A stretch of DNA of 57,476 nucleotides from an uncultured Afifella sp. (GTDB taxonomy: Bacteria; Pseudomonadota; Alphaproteobacteria; Rhizobiales; Afifellaceae), in the NCBI GenBank assembly GCA_947259045.1, contig CAMYKZ010000011.1, forward strand, positions 1-57,476, in the 5' to 3' direction. Numbering within the stretch: position 1 is the first letter of the stretch; the number at the start of each line of letters is the position of its first letter. A model generated the notes under the pieces. That model was not told where the DNA came from and searched no databases. It saw only the letters and a program-made list of their open reading frames with translations. Below, piece after piece: positions 46,638-55,065 of this stretch. The position numbers and the translations under genes are program-made.

Positions 46638-48794
46638 CTACTTTACGGAATAAATTTGCATTGCATTGCCGGGCTTGAGCGCAGCCGAAATCTCGTCGAT
46701 CGGAACCGGCCTTGAATAATGGAAGCCCTGCAGGTATTCGCAGCCGAGCAGCGTCAGCAATTCGCCCTGTTCCGCCGTTTCGATGCCTTCGGCAACAACC
46801 TGCATATCAAGCGCATCACCGAGAGTGATCAAAGATTGCAGCAGGCTGTTGGCCTTTGTGCTTTTGCCGATTTCGTTGATGAAGCTGCGGTCGATTTTCA
46901 TCCGGTCAAACGGAAAGCGGCGAAGATAGCCGATGCTTGAGAAGCCGGTGCCGAAATCGTCCAGCGCAAGCCCGAAGCCGGCATCCTTGAGCAGGTTCAG
47001 TTTCTTGCAAGCCAGTTCGGGATGATCGACAATGATACCTTCCGTCAGCTCGAATTCCATCCGCATCGGCTGAATCTCGAATTCATCGGCGATCGCCACC
47101 ATGTTTTCCACGAACATCGGTTCCCGGAGTTGCATTGGCGATATGTTGATGTTCAGTTTGACGCTTGGCAGCCTTGCCAGATCGTTGCACGCCTTGCGCA
47201 TCACCAGAATGCCGATATCGGATATCAGGCCGGTGTTTTCGGCAATCGGGATGAATGTCGCCGGCGAAATCGGTCCAAGCTCGTCAGACGACCAGCGGAC
47301 CAGGGCTTCCACACTGTCGATTTCGCCATCGCATGACCTCAGGATCGGCTGGAAGACAACCTTGAATTCATTGTTTTCCAGCCCGCGCCTGAGTGCTTCC
47401 TCAATCTGTTTGTTCTTGAACGCGCCGCTTTCGAATGCCGGCTCGTATGCAACAGGTTCCTGCGCTCCGGACGCCTTGGCATGGTACATGGCGACGTCTG
47501 CATGACGGACGACCTCAAGCGGTGACCATTGTCCCTGAGTCGAAATCGCATAGCCGACAGACGCAGTGACCTGAAACTGCATGTCGAGGATCGAATAGGG
47601 CGGATTGATTGTACTGATGATCTGCGTTGCCAGCGCAAACACTTCCTCCGGTTCGTTCAACTCCGTCAGGATCAGGTTGAATTCATCACCGCCGACCCGG
47701 GCAAGGAACACATTTTCAGGCAGGATCGATCGAAGCCTGTTTGCAATCTGCTGGATCATGATATCGCCGCCGGAATGTCCGATCGTATCATTGACCGCCT
47801 TGAAACCGTTAATATCGACATAGATCACTGCGAGCTTGCCGTCGGTCGCCGCGCGGCTGGTCTCAGGTTCGGCGATCAGTTCTGTCAGGCTCAGGCGGTT
47901 GGGCAGCCCGCTCAATGTGTCATTTCTCGCGGCTCTGCTCGCTTCAGCCTCACTGGACGCAAGAGTTTTTGTGAGCCTGCGTGTATTGGCCGTCGCTGCC
48001 CAGGCAAATAGTGCAAACAGCGCGAGCGCAATCGCGACGGGCGAAATGACCTTCGCCAGAACCGATTGTCCGGGGTATTGCGGTGTCCAGCAAAGATAGC
48101 CAACCACGCCACCATCAATTCCGTTCAACGGCAGCACGGACTTGCCGGCTAACGGCTGGGATGAGATCACAAGATCATCGATCAGAAATGAACTGCCGAT
48201 CTGTTTGATCCGGTCAGGCGTGAGATAAAATCCCATGATCAGAACCGATAGTCTTGCGTCTTTCGCCAATGTGTCGAGATCGTCCGGGGAAATCCGGGCG
48301 GTGGCAAGCAGAACAAGCTGTCCGTTGATTTCGGCAAACGCCTGCCGCGCTTCCATCTTCGTCACGGGGACATCAGAAAGCAACTCGACTATCCGATTGC
48401 CAATCGGTTTTGGAACGATATCGGGATTCGAAGTTTTTCCGGAATTGCTGTCCCAACCGTACACAATCTGCCCGTCAGCTGCGACGATTGCCAGAATATC
48501 GGCAGTATCCGCTTCTGTCACACCGCTTGCCATATTGGAATAAATCCATGCTTCATTGCGGGCATTCACATTGTCCAGCGCGTCCTGCCACCATGCATAG
48601 TCGGTCGTGAATGTCCGGATTTTCTCCCCAAGCGCTTCAACACCACCTGAGATCATCGTCACCGATGCGTTTGCCGACTGTTTGTCCTGCTGCTTCGACA
48701 TCCACAACAGGCTGCCCAGAATGATCGTCACGGCCAGAACCACGGCGCCGATCATGTGCAGGGTGATCTTCTGGGTAATAAGATATTTGTTCAT
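46638..48794 (-). CDS. CHASE4-GGDEF-EAL cyclic-di-GMP protein
   Basis: A 718-residue inner-membrane signalling protein. A membrane helix at about 12-30, a periplasmic CHASE4-like sensor (about 35-240) and a second helix (about 247-267) precede a diguanylate cyclase domain with intact GGDEF at about 366-370. A phosphodiesterase domain follows with EAL at 496-498, LDDFGTGFSS near 625 and the later FPFDRMKIDRSFI. Both catalytic signatures look intact, so it could make or break c-di-GMP. No ribosome site is seen before ATG 48794. A near-perfect 22-bp dyad lies at 48808-48829 in its leader. Confidence 0.9.
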   Translation of the reverse strand: MNKYLITQKITLHMIGAVVLAVTIILGSLLWMSKQQDKQSANASVTMISGGVEALGEKIRTFTTDYAWWQDALDNVNARNEAWIYSNMASGVTEADTADILAIVAADGQIVYGWDSNSGKTSNPDIVPKPIGNRIVELLSDVPVTKMEARQAFAEINGQLVLLATARISPDDLDTLAKDARLSVLIMGFYLTPDRIKQIGSSFLIDDLVISSQPLAGKSVLPLNGIDGGVVGYLCWTPQYPGQSVLAKVISPVAIALALFALFAWAATANTRRLTKTLASSEAEASRAARNDTLSGLPNRLSLTELIAEPETSRAATDGKLAVIYVDINGFKAVNDTIGHSGGDIMIQQIANRLRSILPENVFLARVGGDEFNLILTELNEPEEVFALATQIISTINPPYSILDMQFQVTASVGYAISTQGQWSPLEVVRHADVAMYHAKASGAQEPVAYEPAFESGAFKNKQIEEALRRGLENNEFKVVFQPILRSCDGEIDSVEALVRWSSDELGPISPATFIPIAENTGLISDIGILVMRKACNDLARLPSVKLNINISPMQLREPMFVENMVAIADEFEIQPMRMEFELTEGIIVDHPELACKKLNLLKDAGFGLALDDFGTGFSSIGYLRRFPFDRMKIDRSFINEIGKSTKANSLLQSLITLGDALDMQVVAEGIETAEQGELLTLLGCEYLQGFHYSRPVPIDEISAALKPGNAMQIYSVK

Positions 48795-48807
48795 TATTGT
48801 CAGACCG

Positions 48808-48829
48808 TTTGAGCGAAATTTCGTTCAAA
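48808..48829. promoter_or_regulatory. 22-bp near-perfect palindrome upstream of the GGDEF-EAL gene
   Basis: TTTGAGCGAAA/TTTCGTTCAAA has matching half-sites at 10 of 11 positions with no spacer. It is 14 bp upstream of the start codon at 48794, so it could be an operator that blocks transcription or an mRNA structure that hides the start. Confidence 0.5.
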
Positions 48830-48970
48830 TTGTCATGACACCAGCAAACATTCGCTAAAGAAACAGAGACAAGAAATCTCTACCTGAAAGCTTGGTAATC
48901 CGGGTCTGAAATACATGCCGCATTAACCAGCATGAAACCCGGAAGCCCGGCGTTCAGGCGTTTCCGGCGA

Positions 48971-49705
48971 TCACTCGCCATATTCGTCGAGCTTGGAAAA
49001 GGCATCCCGCAACGCTTCCGACCAGGCATCGGACAACTTGCGGAAGTAGGGGTCGTTGTCCTCAATTCGCTGCTGCTCGCCGATCTCAAAAGTATCGCGG
49101 CGGTAGATCAGCAGGTCGATCGGCATGCCGACGGAAAGATTGGATCTGAGTGTGCTGTCGAAGGACAGCAGAACCAGCTTTGCGGCTTCCCCCATGCGCA
49201 TTTGAGCAACAGCAACCCGGTCGAGGATCGGCTTGCCGTATTTATGCTCGCCAATCTGGAAAAAAGGCGTGTCCGCAGTGGCCTCTATGAAGTTACCTTC
49301 ATTGTAAATCTGGAACAGCCGCGGCGCTTCACCCTTGATCTGGCCCCCGAGAATGAACGAAGCCGAGAACGCATCGGCATTCAGACCCAGGGCCTCGCCC
49401 TCGGTGTTGCGGATCTCCTTGAGCGCTTCGCCGACATGCCGCGCGGCCTGAAAAAGCGTCGGCACATTCAACAAGGTCGGATTGCCGCTTTCAGCCTCGG
49501 CGCTGATCTGTTCGCTGAGAATGCTCACAACGGCCTGAGTGACTGCGAGATTGCCTGCTGTCAGCAACACGATCACACGATCACCTTTCTGTTCCCAGAC
49601 ATGCATCTTGCTGAACGTGGCGATATTATCGAATCCGGCATTGGTCCGCGTGTCGGAAGCAAACACGATTCCGCGGTCAAGTGACAATCCAACGCAATAG
49701 GTCAA
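48971..49705 (-). CDS. Proteasome-type protease (Anbu/BPH-like NTN hydrolase)
   Basis: A 244-residue relative of the 20S proteasome beta subunit. It begins TYCVGLSLDRGIVFASDTRT; Thr2 would be the N-terminal nucleophile after Met removal, followed by the conserved Asp at 18 in FASDTR and GDRVIVLLTAGNLA near 40. The start is TTG 49705, with GGGAGAAC upstream. Anbu-type proteins form helical or ring assemblies and occur with the three genes preceding it here. It is the last gene of that operon, 28 bp after the transglutaminase gene. The substrate is unknown. Confidence 0.88.
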   Translation of the reverse strand: MTYCVGLSLDRGIVFASDTRTNAGFDNIATFSKMHVWEQKGDRVIVLLTAGNLAVTQAVVSILSEQISAEAESGNPTLLNVPTLFQAARHVGEALKEIRNTEGEALGLNADAFSASFILGGQIKGEAPRLFQIYNEGNFIEATADTPFFQIGEHKYGKPILDRVAVAQMRMGEAAKLVLLSFDSTLRSNLSVGMPIDLLIYRRDTFEIGEQQRIEDNDPYFRKLSDAWSEALRDAFSKLDEYGE

Positions 49706-49733
49706 GAAGTTCTCCCGATTCGCCCTCTAGGGT

Positions 49734-50546
49734 CTACTGCTGTTGCTGTTTGACCGTCACGTCAACAGTCAATGTTTCCTCAAGGCTGCCCTTTCGTACA
49801 CCGGTCACCGGCGCTGCTCCATTTGCATCGAACCCGCAGGCCAGCCTCAGATAATGTTCGCTCGGGCAGATACCGTTTGCCGGATCAAATCCGACCCAGC
49901 CAAGGTCAGGCACATGGGCCTCCGCCCAGGCATGGTGGGCAACCGCCTGCACGCCGCCTGTAACATGAAGATATCCCGTCACATAGCGGGCCGGAATATG
50001 ATGATATCGGGCCGCCGCAATCAGGATATGGGCGTGATCCTGGCACACGCCACGCCCGGCTTCGAAGGCCTCGATTGCACTGGTGCCGGAGTGGGTCGTA
50101 TTTGTCTCATAAACAACAGCCTCACTGATCAGGCCCATGAGAGCATGCAGGTGTGCGGTGATATCGTCGCCGGCGCTCTGCCTGGCCTGCTCCGCCAGCG
50201 CGTCAATGCCCGGTGAGGCCTGCGTCAGCGGCGTTGACCGGAGAAAGACATGCGGATTGATCCGTGTCCTGTCCGGTCCGCAGACGCCTCCGGTGTCCCG
50301 GGTTTCAACGCGCCCGCTGGCCGTAATGCTCGATTCCGCTGACGGTTCTGTCTGAGCGAGGAGGTGCACGATATTACCAAGACCGTCTGTGTGGACAGCG
50401 GCGTTGTCGATACCAGGCGCTTCGATTTTCCAGTCGAGTATCGTCTGTGACCCATTGTCCTGGGGCGTCAGCCGCAGTTTCTGGACCAACTGCGTGCCGG
50501 GGTCGGCATATCGGTAATGCGTCGTATGACGGATTGTCAGGATCAT
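49734..50546 (-). CDS. Transglutaminase-like cysteine protease family protein
   Basis: A 270-residue protein with the bacterial transglutaminase N-terminal domain (TIRHTTHYRYADPGTQLVQK) and catalytic core: Cys in AGRGVCQDHAHI near 166, His in AVAHHAWAEAHVPD near 209, and Asp in WVGFDPANG near 222. The fold is that of papain-like peptidases or amidases, so it may cleave or rearrange peptide-amide bonds. The start overlaps a tandem repeat (CATGATACCGAGCC units), and no ribosome site is seen. It is the third gene of the ATP-grasp operon, after alpha-E. Confidence 0.9.
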   Translation of the reverse strand: MILTIRHTTHYRYADPGTQLVQKLRLTPQDNGSQTILDWKIEAPGIDNAAVHTDGLGNIVHLLAQTEPSAESSITASGRVETRDTGGVCGPDRTRINPHVFLRSTPLTQASPGIDALAEQARQSAGDDITAHLHALMGLISEAVVYETNTTHSGTSAIEAFEAGRGVCQDHAHILIAAARYHHIPARYVTGYLHVTGGVQAVAHHAWAEAHVPDLGWVGFDPANGICPSEHYLRLACGFDANGAAPVTGVRKGSLEETLTVDVTVKQQQQ

Positions 50547-50580
50547 GGGCTCGGTATCATGGGCTCGGTATCATGGGTTC
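50542..50580. repeat. 14-bp tandem repeat at the alpha-E/transglutaminase junction
   Basis: ATCATGGGCTCGGT occurs at 50542-50555 and 50556-50569, followed by a partial third copy (ATCATGGGTTC). On the minus strand each unit contains an ATG in a different frame; the third opens the transglutaminase gene at 50546, while the others open 5-codon frames that end in TGA. Confidence 0.75.
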
Positions 50581-51523
50581 AGGCAAAATTGTAGTCGCTT
50601 GAAAATTGTGCCGTCAGTGCATCGTTGCAACTGAAAAACGCAGTAATGAATTCATGCAGCCCGGACTGGAAAATATCATCCATGTTAGCCTGGCGCAAAT
50701 TATCTCTGGTTCGTCCGATCATTGAATGGCTCGGCCGTGCTTCACCGTAGAATTCGCTCAGACCGTTGGCTGAACGGTCAAGCCAGTCATAACAGAAGCG
50801 CAGCGAGCGTGGCATCTCAGGCCGCAGGATCAGGAATTCCGCGATGCGCCACGGATCGTAGGCTTTACGGAAAACATGGCGGTATGACCGGTGTGCGGAA
50901 ACCGACCGCAGCACAGTTTCCCACTGGTAAGTGTCAACGTCGCTGCCGACGGGCTGGTTGTTGGGCAGCAGCAGGTAATATTTTACGTCGATGATCCGCG
51001 CCGTATTGTCTGCACGCTCGACAAAGGCGCCCGCCTGGTTGAAAAAATACCCGTCGTTACGCAGTACCGTGCCAAGAAACGCGCCTCGAAACTGCATCGT
51101 CTGGTCCCGTATCCAATCAAGGAATTCCGGCAGTTTCGCGCCGGTCACATCCGACCGGTTGATGCTCTCGAACGTCAGCCAGGTGGAGTTCAGCGACTCC
51201 CACATTGATCTTGTGATCTTGGTGCGGACCGATCTTGCATTGGTGCGCGCCGCCTGCAGGCATGAGTGGACCGATGACGGATTGTCCGGGTCAAACAGCA
51301 GAAAGTCGATTGCCGCTTCATGGGTGATCTGCGGGTGTTTCTGTTCAAACATCGCCAGCGCCCCGGCGCTGGTCAAGGCCGATCGCCATTCCTCCCGGTG
51401 GCCTTCGCTGGAGTCGGGCGTCAGAGTGATGCGGAACCCGACCTCCGCCAGCCGGGCAATATTTTCCGCCCGTTCCATGTAGCGCGCCATCCAGAAAAGG
51501 CTGCTTGCGGTTCTTCCAAGCAT
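50579..51523 (-). CDS. Alpha-E domain protein (DUF403)
   Basis: A 314-residue, all-helical protein starting MLGRTASSLFWMARYMERAE, the typical alpha-E opening. Family-like segments GNDGY (here LRNDGYFFNQAGAFVERADN near 175) and SVSAHRSYRHVFRK near 215 are present. Its molecular role is unknown; in genome surveys it accompanies ATP-grasp and transglutaminase-like proteins that may build or attach peptides. The start ATG 51523 has GAGGG upstream; a longer frame to 51907 runs antisense-like into the ATP-grasp gene and is rejected. It begins 2 bp after the ATP-grasp stop. Confidence 0.88.
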   Translation of the reverse strand: MLGRTASSLFWMARYMERAENIARLAEVGFRITLTPDSSEGHREEWRSALTSAGALAMFEQKHPQITHEAAIDFLLFDPDNPSSVHSCLQAARTNARSVRTKITRSMWESLNSTWLTFESINRSDVTGAKLPEFLDWIRDQTMQFRGAFLGTVLRNDGYFFNQAGAFVERADNTARIIDVKYYLLLPNNQPVGSDVDTYQWETVLRSVSAHRSYRHVFRKAYDPWRIAEFLILRPEMPRSLRFCYDWLDRSANGLSEFYGEARPSHSMIGRTRDNLRQANMDDIFQSGLHEFITAFFSCNDALTAQFSSDYNFA

Positions 51524-51525
51524 CG

Positions 51526-52950
51526 TCAGTCCCTCAAAACCCAGGTGTCTTTTGTGCCGCCGCCCTGCGAGGAGTTGACAACCAGTGATCCCTTTTTCAG
51601 GGCAACGCGGGTCAGGCCGCCGGGGATGATCCGGATCCGGTCGCTGACAAGCACATAAGGCCGAAGATCGACGTGGCGGGGCGCTATTCCGCTTTTGGTG
51701 AATGCGGGGCAGGTCGATAGCGCCAGCGTCGGCTGGGCAATATAGTTTGACGGATTGGCCTGCAGTTTCTTGCGGAAGGCGGCAATCTCCGCCCTTGTCG
51801 CCGTCGGCCCGACCAGCATGCCGTATCCGCCGGAACCGTGAACCTCCTTGACGACGATATCCTGAAGGTTCGCCAGTACGTGATCCAGTTCTTCCTTGAT
51901 CGAACATCGCCAGGTCGGAACGTTTTTCAGGATCGGTTTTTCGCCCGTGTAAAATTCAATGATTTCGGGAACATAGGCGTAAATAGCCTTGTCGTCGGCA
52001 ATGCCGGTTCCCGGAGCGTTGACGATCGTCACCTTGCCGGCACGGTAAAGATCCATCAGACCGGGCACACCAAGGACGGAATCCGGCCGGAAGGTGAGGG
52101 GGTCGAGAAAATCATCGTCAATGCGCCGGTATATCACGTCAACCCGGTCGCGGCCCTGCGTGGTACGGCAATACAGATTGCCTTCGTCGACGAATAAATC
52201 AAGCGCCTCGACAAGTTCCACTCCCATCTGGTCAGCCAGGAACGCGTGTTCGAAATAGGCGGAATTGTGGATGCCCGGCGTCAGCACGACGATATTCGGA
52301 TTATCGGGCGCGGCTGCCGGCGCCACAGTTTCCAGCGTTTTCAGCAATGTCGCGGGATATTGTTCGACCGGAGCAACCCTGTGGGCTGCAAAGAGCTCCG
52401 GGAACAGGTGCATCATGGCCTCGCGGTTTTCCAGCATATAGGAGACACCTGACGGTGTGCGCAGATTGTCCTCCAGAACGTAGAATTCCCCTTCGCCGGT
52501 GCACACCAGATCAACACCCGTAATGTGGCTGTAGGTATTGCACGGCGGCGCAAAGCCGATCATGTCGGGCAGATAGGCTTCGTTGCACAGCACCAGATCT
52601 GCCGGAATGCGCCCGGCTCTGATAATTTCCTGCCGGTGATAAATATCGAAAAGAAAGGCATTGAGCGCGCGCACCCGCTGTTCGATGCCGCGTTCCAGAT
52701 AACGCCATTCCGAAGCTGAGATGATACGGGGAACAAGATCGAATGGGATCAGCCGTTCCAGCGCATTGTCAACGCCATAAACTGAAAACGTAATGCCAAG
52801 CCGCCGGAAGATTGCGTCCGCTTCCTGCCGTTTTTGTTTCAGAGTCGCCGGTGATTGCGCCGAAAGCCAATCGTTCAGTTTGTCATAACACGGCCGTACG
52901 CTCCGGTTGTCGGCAGCATACATCTCGTTGAAATTCTGATCTTCGCTCAT
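51526..52950 (-). CDS. Circularly permuted ATP-grasp protein
   Basis: A 474-residue protein of the circularly permuted ATP-grasp family (DUF404/DUF407). It has LERGIEQRVRALNAFLFDIY near 85, the family stretch DLVCTGEGEFYVLEDN near 155, and a nucleotide-binding GYGMLVGP loop near 385. Such ATP-grasp enzymes are predicted to form peptide or amide bonds, and no substrate is known here. The start ATG 52950 follows AGGAG at 5 bases; the frame extends to 53043 but without support. It heads the four-gene operon and is divergent from the degenerate SRPBCC-M50 gene. Confidence 0.9.
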   Translation of the reverse strand: MSEDQNFNEMYAADNRSVRPCYDKLNDWLSAQSPATLKQKRQEADAIFRRLGITFSVYGVDNALERLIPFDLVPRIISASEWRYLERGIEQRVRALNAFLFDIYHRQEIIRAGRIPADLVLCNEAYLPDMIGFAPPCNTYSHITGVDLVCTGEGEFYVLEDNLRTPSGVSYMLENREAMMHLFPELFAAHRVAPVEQYPATLLKTLETVAPAAAPDNPNIVVLTPGIHNSAYFEHAFLADQMGVELVEALDLFVDEGNLYCRTTQGRDRVDVIYRRIDDDFLDPLTFRPDSVLGVPGLMDLYRAGKVTIVNAPGTGIADDKAIYAYVPEIIEFYTGEKPILKNVPTWRCSIKEELDHVLANLQDIVVKEVHGSGGYGMLVGPTATRAEIAAFRKKLQANPSNYIAQPTLALSTCPAFTKSGIAPRHVDLRPYVLVSDRIRIIPGGLTRVALKKGSLVVNSSQGGGTKDTWVLRD

Positions 52951-53173
52951 AATCTCCTGATCTGAAGTGAAGCCATATACAGCTTTGCCCCTGATGTAAG
53001 CCACTTGAAAAGCGACGCTAGCGGACTGGCGCCGGGACGTCACGGTTAAATTTTCATCGCCGAGATTTTCAACAATCTTCTGAACAGTTTAACGGTTTGG
53101 TTACCGCTCCGCTTGAGCCGGAATTAATTGATATCTGCTTTATTGGGTACCGATTATTCCGGGAGAGTGCCAG

Positions 53174-54394
53174 TTGACCGATATTCTGTTCAGTGCTGCC
53201 GGGATTTCCGCGTTTCTGATCGTGGTGGTACTGGCCCTCATATTGCCGACCAGATGGCGCCATGCCGTGACGCTTTCGCTGGAAATCGACGCTTCGCCTG
53301 AAACAGTCTGGGATGCTCTTGTATCTTCAAAGGGTGCAAATTCCTGGCGACCTGAGGTCGTCGACATCCGGCCGGACCCTGATGATCCTGAATTGATGAC
53401 GCAGATCTACAATTATCGCGGCGACCGGCTTGTTGTCGTCATGAGGGTGCTCGAGATGGTTCCCTGCGAGCAATTGATCATGCGGTGCGAACAGATCGGA
53501 TCAACCTGCCTGCCGCTTGGAGGCCGGGCCTTTTCCGCCATCAAACTGACGCAGACGGAGACCGGAACGCGTCTGGCATTTCGCGAGGAGGGACGTTTCG
53601 TCTCCTATCTCAGCTTCATCCTGTTTGCGTTAGCCCAGCGGAATTCCCTGCGCAGGCTCAAGCTGGAGGCTGAGGGGCTTGATCCGAAGGGGGCAGTTCA
53701 ATCGCCATTCGGAATTCCGACATCGGCGTTGATCGCCGGGTCGGTCGCAGCGGCTGCCGGCATCACTGCGCTGGTCGGCTGGCAGATCGGTTTACTCGTA
53801 TTCGCCTGTCTGAGCATCATGGAATATGGCCATGCGCTGGTTATTCGGTATGCCGGCGACCGACCGTCATTTGCCACATTGCTGCCCTTTGTCGGCGGCG
53901 CGATCGCCATGGGCAGGCGTCAGACAACCGCCTACGAAGAAGCGTTGCGGGCGCTCTCCGGGCCTGCCGTCCTGACGCTGCTGGTCGTGGCGCTGACGAT
54001 GTTTTCCAGCCTTCTGGGCGAGGGGGTGATTGCAGACAACACACGCACGGCAGCCGGTGTCGCCGCTTTCATCGTGGCGCTTTTCCTGCTGCCGTTCTAT
54101 CCGCTGAACGGTGGCTGGCTGTTCAACACACTCCGGATCAACCTGCCTTCGCGGTCATTCCAGTTTCCCGCCATCGGTGCTTCTGCTCTGGCCCTTGTGT
54201 GGGCCCTTGCGGAAGGGCAGGTCATTGTCGCGGGTCTGGCGGCCGGTTTGATCTATGAACTGATTGTGCCGCTGAGAAGCGGTGTTGTCGTCGACCGGAC
54301 GCTGTCTTCCCACAATGCCCTGGTGATCACCGGGATTTATGTCAGCATGAATCTGATTGCCTATACGGCGCTGAGCGTATTTCTGATCTCTTGA
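53174..54394 (+). CDS. SRPBCC-M50-like fusion with degenerate protease motifs
   Basis: A 406-residue paralogue in layout of the gene at 16402-17613: N-terminal helix, SRPBCC-like domain (about 33-165), then a multi-helix membrane domain. At the position of the HEYGH zinc motif it has MEYGH (Met216-His220), so the first zinc His is lost. The second motif is YPLNGG instead of LPLDGG, so the Asp ligand is replaced by Asn. It is therefore probably not an active protease but a pseudoenzyme. The start is TTG 53174, with GGGAGAG upstream. It is divergent from the ATP-grasp/Anbu operon and precedes a DUF1439-like gene. Confidence 0.8.
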   Translation: MTDILFSAAGISAFLIVVVLALILPTRWRHAVTLSLEIDASPETVWDALVSSKGANSWRPEVVDIRPDPDDPELMTQIYNYRGDRLVVVMRVLEMVPCEQLIMRCEQIGSTCLPLGGRAFSAIKLTQTETGTRLAFREEGRFVSYLSFILFALAQRNSLRRLKLEAEGLDPKGAVQSPFGIPTSALIAGSVAAAAGITALVGWQIGLLVFACLSIMEYGHALVIRYAGDRPSFATLLPFVGGAIAMGRRQTTAYEEALRALSGPAVLTLLVVALTMFSSLLGEGVIADNTRTAAGVAAFIVALFLLPFYPLNGGWLFNTLRINLPSRSFQFPAIGASALALVWALAEGQVIVAGLAAGLIYELIVPLRSGVVVDRTLSSHNALVITGIYVSMNLIAYTALSVFLIS

Positions 54395-54452
54395 AAATTC
54401 AAGGTGCCCGATGAATGATGTCCGGTGAATGTCCGGGCTTTGGGGACCAGAA

Positions 54453-55001
54453 GTGAAAATATTCCTTGCCGTCCTGTTTGCTGCGATCTTGGCTGGCGCC
54501 GGTGCCTTCGTCATGCTGCGGGACAGCCAGGTTGAAATCCGGCTCAGTGAAGCGCAACTGCTTGAGGCGATCAGCAAGAAGCTGCCGTTCAGGAAATCCT
54601 ATCTGGTCATTCTGGATATCGTTCTCGACAATCCGCGGATCACGCTGCCGGAAGACGGCGACCGGGTGCATGCCGGCGTGGATATTGTCGTCGATATCCG
54701 GTTGGGTAATGGCAGGCGCATTACCGGAACGGCCGACGCGTCTGCAGGTGTGCGCTACCGGCCGGAAGACGGGCAATTCTTTCTGGTCGACCCGAATATC
54801 GAAAAGCTGTCTGTCGGAAATGTCCCGCTGGCATATTCTGAAAAGGTCGACACCGCGATCCGCAAGACTCTGACGGCGTTTTTCAATGAACGGCCGGTCT
54901 ATACATTGAAAGAAACCGATACCAGGCAAAAGACGGCAAAGCTGATTTTGAAGACCGTCGCCGTCCAGGAGGGCGTGCTTGTCCTGACGCTCGGACTATA
55001 G
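54453..55001 (+). CDS. DUF1439-like membrane-anchored protein
   Basis: A 182-residue protein with an N-terminal hydrophobic segment (about 2-24) and an extracytoplasmic alpha-beta domain. The pattern EIRLSEAQLLEAISKKLPF, then long beta strands (HAGVDIVVDIRLGNG, ITGTADASAGVRY), resembles DUF1439/YceB-type lipid-binding lipoproteins, but no lipobox Cys is seen. The start is probably GTG 54453, preceded by GGGGA; GTG 54429 is in frame too. It follows the degenerate SRPBCC-M50 gene by 58 bp. The function is unknown. Confidence 0.65.
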   Translation: MKIFLAVLFAAILAGAGAFVMLRDSQVEIRLSEAQLLEAISKKLPFRKSYLVILDIVLDNPRITLPEDGDRVHAGVDIVVDIRLGNGRRITGTADASAGVRYRPEDGQFFLVDPNIEKLSVGNVPLAYSEKVDTAIRKTLTAFFNERPVYTLKETDTRQKTAKLILKTVAVQEGVLVLTLGL

Positions 55002-55033
55002 AAATACCAAATCCGGACTTGTCACGAAATAAC

Positions 55034-55039
55034 GTATAC
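55034..55039. promoter_or_regulatory. GTATAC dyad in the promoter of the SMP-30 gene
   Basis: AACGTATACATT lies about 30 bp upstream of the SMP-30 start. GTATAC cores of this kind are typical of FadR-type GntR operators (GTATAC, often as TNGTATACNA). The match is short and may be chance. Confidence 0.3.
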
Positions 55040-55065
55040 ATTAATTATGCTGACCGGAGGATGCC

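Noticed and set aside
52951-53043. Longer N-terminus for the ATP-grasp protein
   Set aside because: ATG 52950 has AGGAG 5 bases upstream, and the upstream residues resemble non-coding translation.
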